Assembly: GCA_000149265.1 (NCBI GenBank) | Contig: CH003236.1 | Coordinates: forward strand, 625,238-689,237 | Direction of reading: 5' to 3' | Length of the DNA stretch: 64,000 bases | Origin: Ciona savignyi | Lineage: Eukaryota > Chordata > Ascidiacea > Phlebobranchia > Cionidae | Part shown: positions 57,851 through 64,000 of the stretch, piece after piece | Numbering within the stretch: position 1 is the stretch's first letter | Layout: every line of letters begins with the position of its first letter | Position numbers and translations under genes: made by a program | The notes under the pieces: model-generated | Told to the model about the DNA's origin: nothing | The model's database searches: none | What the model saw: only the letters and a program-made list of their open reading frames with translations

Positions 57851-59574
57851 GCACAAATTGTATCGTAAATCTGAATAAATACTGCGTGTTAAGTACGACT
57901 ATTTGTTAACACTATTTTGACCGTACGCCATACGTTTGCAAGCAGACCATGCTTACCTCTTCAAAATTACACATGATGTATCTATTAAATGGTATACAAA
58001 TGCATGTATGGTGTATATATCAGTAGTTTCTGCAAGCAGAACGTATATATGGGTCGCCAGTTTTATACCACAAAAATCATATATTTGTATATGGCTTTAC
58101 ATAGCGACTAGACTAGAAGAACAATAAGCTATTTTTCGCCGCTCTCTCTTTTAAATATTAGAAAAGCGCGCGAAAAAAAAACCCTAATTAACAGTTAAGT
58201 TCGTAGTGATTTTTTTGTCAGTCTTGCGTGAGGACTTCGCGGTAATTGCAGTTTAGGTTACAGTTTTTGTGCCGGTTTTCTATGAGTTATTAGAATAAAC
58301 TTGTTAGGCCTATATTGTATACATGATACGCCTATATGATATACGCTTTTATCTAATTTAATATAATGGTCTAATAGCAAACTAAGGATATTGTCTCTAT
58401 ATTGGGATTAAAACCTAATTAACCTCCTAGTAACCTAACATCTACCGAACACGTACCAGGATTCTGGACATATATTGCATCGCATGTAGGTGCTGAGTAG
58501 TCTTGGTCCTAGCCCAGGAAAAGCCTAAATCTGTCTAGTAGGTCTGCTGCTAATCTCAAGGCCATCTAGCTGGGTTGTACTCACTGTGTTTTTTTTATAT
58601 TTCATCAAAGCTGGCTGTGATGTTCTGGACTTTGCTAGGAAGAAGCCAGAAAGGCTGGTTCCACCTTATCTGCTTGCTTTTGGCAACAAACAAAGATTAA
58701 ATCACTTTCAACTTATCCTGGATAACACGCCGGTACTGATTGAAAACGATTTCCTTGTCGCCTTTTACAGGCGTTTTGTATCGTTCCGTTTTTTGGAGTA
58801 AAGTATACTATTCAAGGCTAACTACATTTTACAACTTTTGGGGGGCATTTCTGCTTGACAACAACCTTAAAAATTATTTGGATTTGAGTTAATTTTTCAG
58901 TCAAATATTTAAATCAAAAAGTTGACTCAAAGTCGACAAATTATGCCACTATATTTCTTAAATAAAACACAGACAAAGAACATACATTTTGCAACTAGTT
59001 TATTTTTCCAACTATATGGCACTTTGCAAGGTATTTATATATATAATTACAAACTTTCCATTTATGTTTTTTAAAATGCCATTTTGCGCTGAAATACCCT
59101 TTTATTTAAATTCTAGCTAACCACGTGACCATAAGTTACCTTCGCCATTTTATTGCACTCACAAGTAATAAGCTATTCTGCTTTCATTGTTCAAAATTGT
59201 TTTTACAAATAGTGGCGGTCAACACGTCGTTGACATTTTCTAGTATTTTTTTAAACCGCATTTACTGAAACACTGTGGTCGTTCTCGTCTAATTAATCAA
59301 CTCATCTCGCTTATCATAATGGCCCACTTTTGCTATATATTATTTATTATCAAAATGGTAAGAAAAAATAAATAATAAGAATATAAAAAGAAAACATAAA
59401 GCTTGTTGGAATCCTTATAGAAAACGATACAAATATATAAAATAAATCAGAAACCATAGGCACATCGAATATAAAAACGTATAAAAATAAACGTCAATGA
59501 ATAACCAACTATAAGGAATGGTAAATGATAAATGACACACGGTATATGGGGGTTATGGTTGGTTACGACATGTT
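57851..59574. other. Intergenic region between the ZP gene and the Cys-rich gene
   Basis: AT-rich. Its only notable content is a possible exon-like fragment at 58609-58801. The polyadenylation-like AATAAA at 57877 probably ends the ZP transcript. Confidence 0.5.
58609..58801 (+). pseudogene. Possible isolated exon or gene fragment of an unnamed repeated family
   Basis: An open frame, preceded by an acceptor-like TCATCAAAG, reads KKPERLVPPYLLAFGNKQRL then FQLILDNTPVLIENDFLVAF. The pattern PERL-P-LL-G...F-LILD...FLVAF resembles anonymous animal proteins often seen near or within repeat-derived genes. It is followed by TTTTACAG (an acceptor, not a donor) and a stop, so the exon would be broken. 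The family memory is weak; chance remains possible. Confidence 0.28.
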
Positions 59575-60081
59575 TTAGTTTCTACAATAACAATCAACTG
59601 GATAGTGGATGGTGTGCTGAATCCCTGGTTCATCTCGAAGAGTAATATTATCGCTTTTGTATTGGATCACAGTTTTCCCGACAAATGTACCGCAACCACA
59701 TGTTCTTGGACATATCACCGTTTTGAACAAGCTGCCACCGATAAGATTGGGACACCGCAGCCTTAACATTTCGTATCTGACAATCCCAGGTTTACTGGAA
59801 CCAATTCGTGCGACATTGCAATGCAGTTGTTCAAATAGTATTCTGTGATTAATTGATGATTATAAGGAGCTGTGGATCTTGTGTAAGAACTAGTTATTTT
59901 GGATTTTCACTAGAGTTGGAGAACCAGAAATCATGGTTTAATTCTAGAGTAAAAAAATGAATTTTAATTTCACTTACATGTTTGATTCCTTATCAAGTTG
60001 TCCAAGTCTGATATACCTATTCAGTGTAACGCTCCGAGCAGTAGAAATGCCCAATAGAAAAGCAGCAGCCATCAGTAGCAT
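59575..60081 (-). CDS. Orphan small secreted protein with seven cysteines
   Basis: Two exons, 60081-59978 and 59842-59575, join in phase 2 to 123 residues. Exon 1 is a signal peptide (MLLMAAAFLLGISTA) plus RSVTLNRYIRLGQLDKE. Exon 2 carries cysteines at residues 43, 65, 79, 83, 85, 119 and 121, grouped as HCN, RCPN, ICPRTCGCG and a terminal CYCRN. The central CxxxCxC and final CxC recall the layout of cystine-knot growth factors and cytokines (IL-17, TGF-beta-like or DAN-like). The spacings do not fit any one of these that I can recall, and an odd cysteine would leave one for a dimer bond. One NIT sequon lies at residue 100. The donor GTAAGT and acceptor CACAG are good. A second in-frame Met three codons in is an alternative start. 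I assign no function. Confidence 0.65.
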
Positions 60082-61634
60082 CTGTTTAACATATATTGAA
60101 GATAAACCCGATTCCACTCAGAATTTTTATAATTATTATTTAACGGTATGGCTGTTAATACTGTTTTGTTATTTTATCCCTTCATTCACATGTAATCAAT
60201 ATATTAAACTTGGTGGCTATACTGTCTAGAATAACGTGCACTAAATCTTGTCATACTTACAAGATGAAATTTCATTTTTGCAGGAATTTAATGAATGATT
60301 TCTTGATAGGTGCAGTATGGTCAAAATTCGAATTATAAAACCATATACCCATATCATTGGTTATATAGTGAAGTCTGCATCTAGCAACTACCGAATAAAC
60401 TACCTTCAAAACCCAATCGGGGGCTTCAAGTAATTTTGACATTTTCCAAGTGCTTAAAATAAACGGAAAGCAGTGTTACACCTGATGATGTTTATGTAGT
60501 CTTTGTAATTTGGTCTGTTTGTTTCACTTGGCAATCTACCGGTATTTACCAATCATCGCTTTAGCCCATTAGTTTTATGGGTTTCACAAACACGAAAATG
60601 TACGTTCTTTTTTACCGAAATTCCCAAAGGTTGACGAATGCGTACCTGTCTTCTTACAAGGAAACAGACATAGCATTTTTCTCTGGACAAAAATGTACGT
60701 CTTTTTTACGTGTAAAATAATTCTTCCTATGTTTCTTTGTTGGGAATTTGTTTAATAACAAAAAAAAACAAAACAAAGAGAAAGTCGAGAAAGAAATGGA
60801 CTCATGAAATATTGAAAATTATTTATTATAGGCAAAAAATATTTAATCCGATTCGTAAATTCACGCTTTTGTGTTTTCTTACACGGATACATACCCCTTT
60901 GCTAATAAAGCTTATATTTCATACTTAATTCTAATCAAGAAATTCCTATAGGGTAACAAATACCAACGTATTACAAGGAAACCAAAATGTGATTTTCCTC
61001 TGGAATATAGGGACTTGTATCCAATAAAATCCACCTTACGGATATTTAGGTACACTGCGTGGAAAATATTAACATAAAACAATACGGGTGCTAGGTAAAC
61101 AGTCTCCAATTATGTCGTAAATTTTAGTATCCAATCACCTCGTGATCATTATGTTGAAAATGGTCCAACTTGTAATATTCCGATCGGACGAAAATACTAC
61201 AAATTTCGATAAAACTGGAGGTTTCAACATCATAACACAACAAAATAAAAAAAAAGTAATTTCCTTTTTGTATTTTTTCATCATAAAAATCGGTTTACCA
61301 ATCACGACCAGTGAATTTCCACTGCATTGTAAATAGTTTAGTTTTCAATTATTTGATTATAAATTTAGCGCATTTGTTTTTCTTACCGTTAAAAATTACT
61401 GCGGGCAAATGTTTAATCATTAAATTAAACTTTAATGGGAACAAATTTCCTTATGCTCGAAAGCTGTCGAGGAATAAATGATTAAAATTGAAATGAGGTG
61501 TGCCATGCATTAAATTGTCAGTTGTCTACCAGGATTTCCATTAAGTTTTTGTGTATACTTGTTAAAATCAACCACTAAACACCTGAAAATATGTTATTAA
61601 CCAATATTTAGACAATAAGCAGTGGACAATAGGC
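60082..61634. other. Region without a supported gene
   Basis: Presumed promoter side of the Cys-rich gene, then AT-rich sequence. ORFs at 60737-61336 have no similarity or splice context. Confidence 0.5.
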
Positions 61635-61935
61635 ATGGTTCGACCGTTTAGCTTGGTGGGTTAGAGTTTCGACTTTTAAGGGTTGCACGTTTCAAACTAG
61701 TAACCAGTTATTCAGTTGTGTCCTTGGGTATGGCACTTAGCGGACTCTGCCTAAATCCAGTGGAAAATGGGTTCAACTAAATTGATAAAACGTCTTAATG
61801 ATGCTTAACACACTGCAATATTTTCGATAACCCAACAGTGAGCTCGAGGTAATATGACGATTGTCCGTGTGATAGCGCCGCTTGCGTTTTTCCATTCACG
61901 AGGATAAAAATGAATATCCTATTATATCCTATTCT
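61635..61935 (+). repeat. Near full-length tRNA-headed SINE
   Basis: Head CCGTTTAGCTTGGTGGGTTA with B-box region GGTTGCACGTTTCAAACTAG. Then CTTGGGTATGGCACTTAGCG, AATCCAGTGGAAAATGGG, TTAACACACTGCAATATTTTC, CGATTGTCCGTGTGATAGCG and tail AATGAATATCCTATTATATC. Same family and order as 40985-41283. (The ACACACTGCAATA block is the best-conserved part.). Confidence 0.75.
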
Positions 61936-62479
61936 GAGCTGTTGATACACCTGAAAGTGACCCGATTTGCTTAAATTTTTTCACCACCTGTGTTTCGTTA
62001 AATAATTTTAAGGTCATTATCAGAATCTCTAATCTTGGGTTCCCGTACTACTAATACAAAGCGGTTACCGGTTTAATAATACGCCACTGATTTTACATAT
62101 ATAGTTGGTAAAAGATTTATGGAGTCGAATACGGTTCCACATTCCGTTACTAAATGCCACATCAAAATGGGTTCCCGGCTTCCTATTATCTATATGGACA
62201 TCGAAATTTACTGTACAAGGAGAAGGTCTTCCGTTTTCTCTTCGTGGCTTCTTTCTCCTTCAATTTACTGTTCGAGAGTTGACATTGTGATCTACAGATG
62301 AAGATGGCAGGCAATATTAAACTAATATGTCACACCCAATTTGCTTTAATATAATCGGATCCTTGCTGCAATCTTTTGTAATTTTTATTTGCTGGCCATC
62401 CTTTTTCTGCGCGCTAATTATGGGTCCCATTTGGAAAAATGGGACACATATTGTTTTTGTGCGTTTTTTTTTTCGTCAA
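61936..62479. other. Region without a supported gene
   Basis: Overlapping short ORFs at 62105-62301 are low-complexity and show no family similarity. The tandem satellite begins at its right end. Confidence 0.45.
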
Positions 62480-63720
62480 AGGTTTGACTGGCATGGCATG
62501 TCGCCCCGACATCTACCAGAAGGAATAATGGAATCGTAATGAAACTTAGCCATTCGTTAGACAACATGGTCTAGATATGCAGAAACCAAAATTTTGGGTA
62601 ATAAATCAAGAGGTTAAAAACCAAAACAGTATTTTTTATAAAAAAATTAGCTTTTTGTGGCATTGCGCTTGAACGGCTGCTCCAATTTAAATCATATTTG
62701 GTGAAAAGTAAGTGTATTACTCACTGAATTAACAGTTGGAAGACATAAAAAATTTATCTAGGGAAATACCCAAAAAAATTTGATTTTGTACTGAAATCAT
62801 GATTGTGACAGGCATGCCATATGTCGCCCCGACATCTACCAGAAGGAGTAATGGAATCGCACTGATAATTGGACATTTTTTAGACAAAATGGTTTGGATA
62901 TGTAGAAACCAAAATTTGGGGTGATAAATCGGGGGGAATTCCCCTGGAACGTTAAAAATCAAAACGCTATTTTTTTTCTAAAAACAGCCTTTTTTGGGCA
63001 TATAGCGCTTGAACCGAATTTACAATTTGAATCAGATTTGGTGGAATGTAAATGCATTAGTCACTAATTTAACACTGAAAAGAAATTAAAAAATTACCTA
63101 GGGAAATCCCCTAAAAATAGGATTTTGTTCTCAAATCATAATTGTGACAAGCATGCCAATTCGTCCCGACATCTACCAAAAGGAGTAATGGAATCGCAAT
63201 AAAAAATTGACATTTGTAAGAGAACATGGGCTAGATATGCAGAAACCAAAATTTTGGATAATGAATCAAGGGGAATTCCCCTGAGACGTTAAAACCAAAA
63301 GGTTTTTTTTCTAATAAATTAGCTTTTTGGGGCATAGCGCTGGAACGGCTACTCTAATTTTGATCATATTTGGTAAAATGTAAGACCATTGGACACTTTG
63401 TACCAATTAAAAGTAAAAAAAAAACATTTACTTGGGGTAATTCCTCCTAAAAACGAAGATATGGTTCTGAATTTTGATTGTGACAGGCATGCCATATCGC
63501 ACTGACATCTCCAACAAGAAGTCGACAAATCAGATTAAAACATTAGGAATAGTTACATAACATGACCCAGATATGTAAAAATAGAAACTTATCCACTAAA
63601 CCTAGGAGAATGCCCAGACACTATAAAAAAAAACTAAATCGTGCTGTTTTGGGAATTTAGTTTCATTTTACTGCAGCGCTTGAAAAGAAGGTTTAAATTT
63701 AAAACATATGTGGTAAAATG
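62480..63720. repeat. Tandem satellite of about 330 bp, about four copies, running to the window end
   Basis: Anchor sequences recur in order: GACATCTACCAGAAGGA at about 62508, 62831 and 63168, and a diverged GACATCTCCAACAAGAA at about 63504 (spacings 323, 337, 336). Each unit also has GGCATGCCATAT-like, ATATGCAGAAACCAAAATTT, GGGGAATTCCCCT, TTTTTGGGGCATAGCGCTTG and ACCTAGGGAAAT-like blocks. Divergence increases to the right. No unit has an ORF worth keeping. Confidence 0.85.
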
Positions 63721-64000
63721 TTCGTAAATTTAGGACATTTATTCTTTTTTTAACTACACATGGAAAGGAAGTTTGGTTGGATAACTATGGGACCCATGCG
63801 TTTATGCTTGCAGAAACAAACTACGTACTCAGTGTATAAAATACAAATTGTGGTTAGGGACCCTGTAGTATATATGGCATACCACATGTGTTTTACAAAT
63901 AGTGGTTGTTAAACACGTGGTTGGCACTCATCTAGTTATATATTTATTTTTCTTATTTATTATTTATTTATTTTACCATTTTAATTGTTTTGTTCTTTTT

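Overview
The window looks like nuclear DNA of a tunicate, most likely a Ciona-type ascidian. It is AT-rich, its genes have many short exons with GT-AG introns of a few hundred bases, and its proteins resemble chordate families (O-GlcNAcase, PWWP2, NT5C2, core-2 GCNT). Scattered short interspersed repeats carry tRNA-like heads. The species assignment is inference. Gene structures were built by hand: splice sites were chosen so that codon phase is continuous across every junction and the peptide matches a family remembered from general knowledge. No database search was possible.

Layout from left to right. 126-3095 (+) holds the last six exons found of an O-GlcNAcase (OGA). 4897-7026 (+) is a complete three-exon PWWP2-type chromatin protein. 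9207-19825 (-) is the cytosolic purine 5'-nucleotidase NT5C2, in at least 14 exons, with a 1.26 kb minisatellite in its second-last intron. 20309-20701 is a MITE-like insertion. 23096-27200 is a complete-looking but internally deleted BEL/Pao LTR retrotransposon with a 5-bp target duplication and a 13-bp satellite in its leader. 28154-29264 and 31034-33129 (+) are a tandem pair of secreted ShK-domain genes; the second has a decayed third domain. 36041-37303 (-) is DPH1, and 37791-38731 (-) is phosphopantothenoylcysteine decarboxylase (PPCDC). 40272-46037 (-) is an eight-exon beta-1,6-GlcNAc transferase of the GCNT family. 50244-52028 (-) and 59575-60081 (-) are two short secreted cysteine-rich proteins that I cannot assign to a family. 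53485-57773 (+) is an eight-exon ZP-domain membrane protein. The right end, about 62480-63720, is a tandem satellite of about 330 bp.

The genes do not form one pathway. The left half is housekeeping: O-GlcNAc removal, chromatin reading, purine nucleotide turnover, diphthamide synthesis and coenzyme A synthesis. From 28 kb onward, five of eight genes encode secreted or surface proteins (two ShK, one ZP, two orphan Cys-rich) and a sixth is a Golgi glycosyltransferase. The least described items are the two orphan secreted genes, the deletion-fused BEL reading frame, and the ShK pair with one eroding copy.
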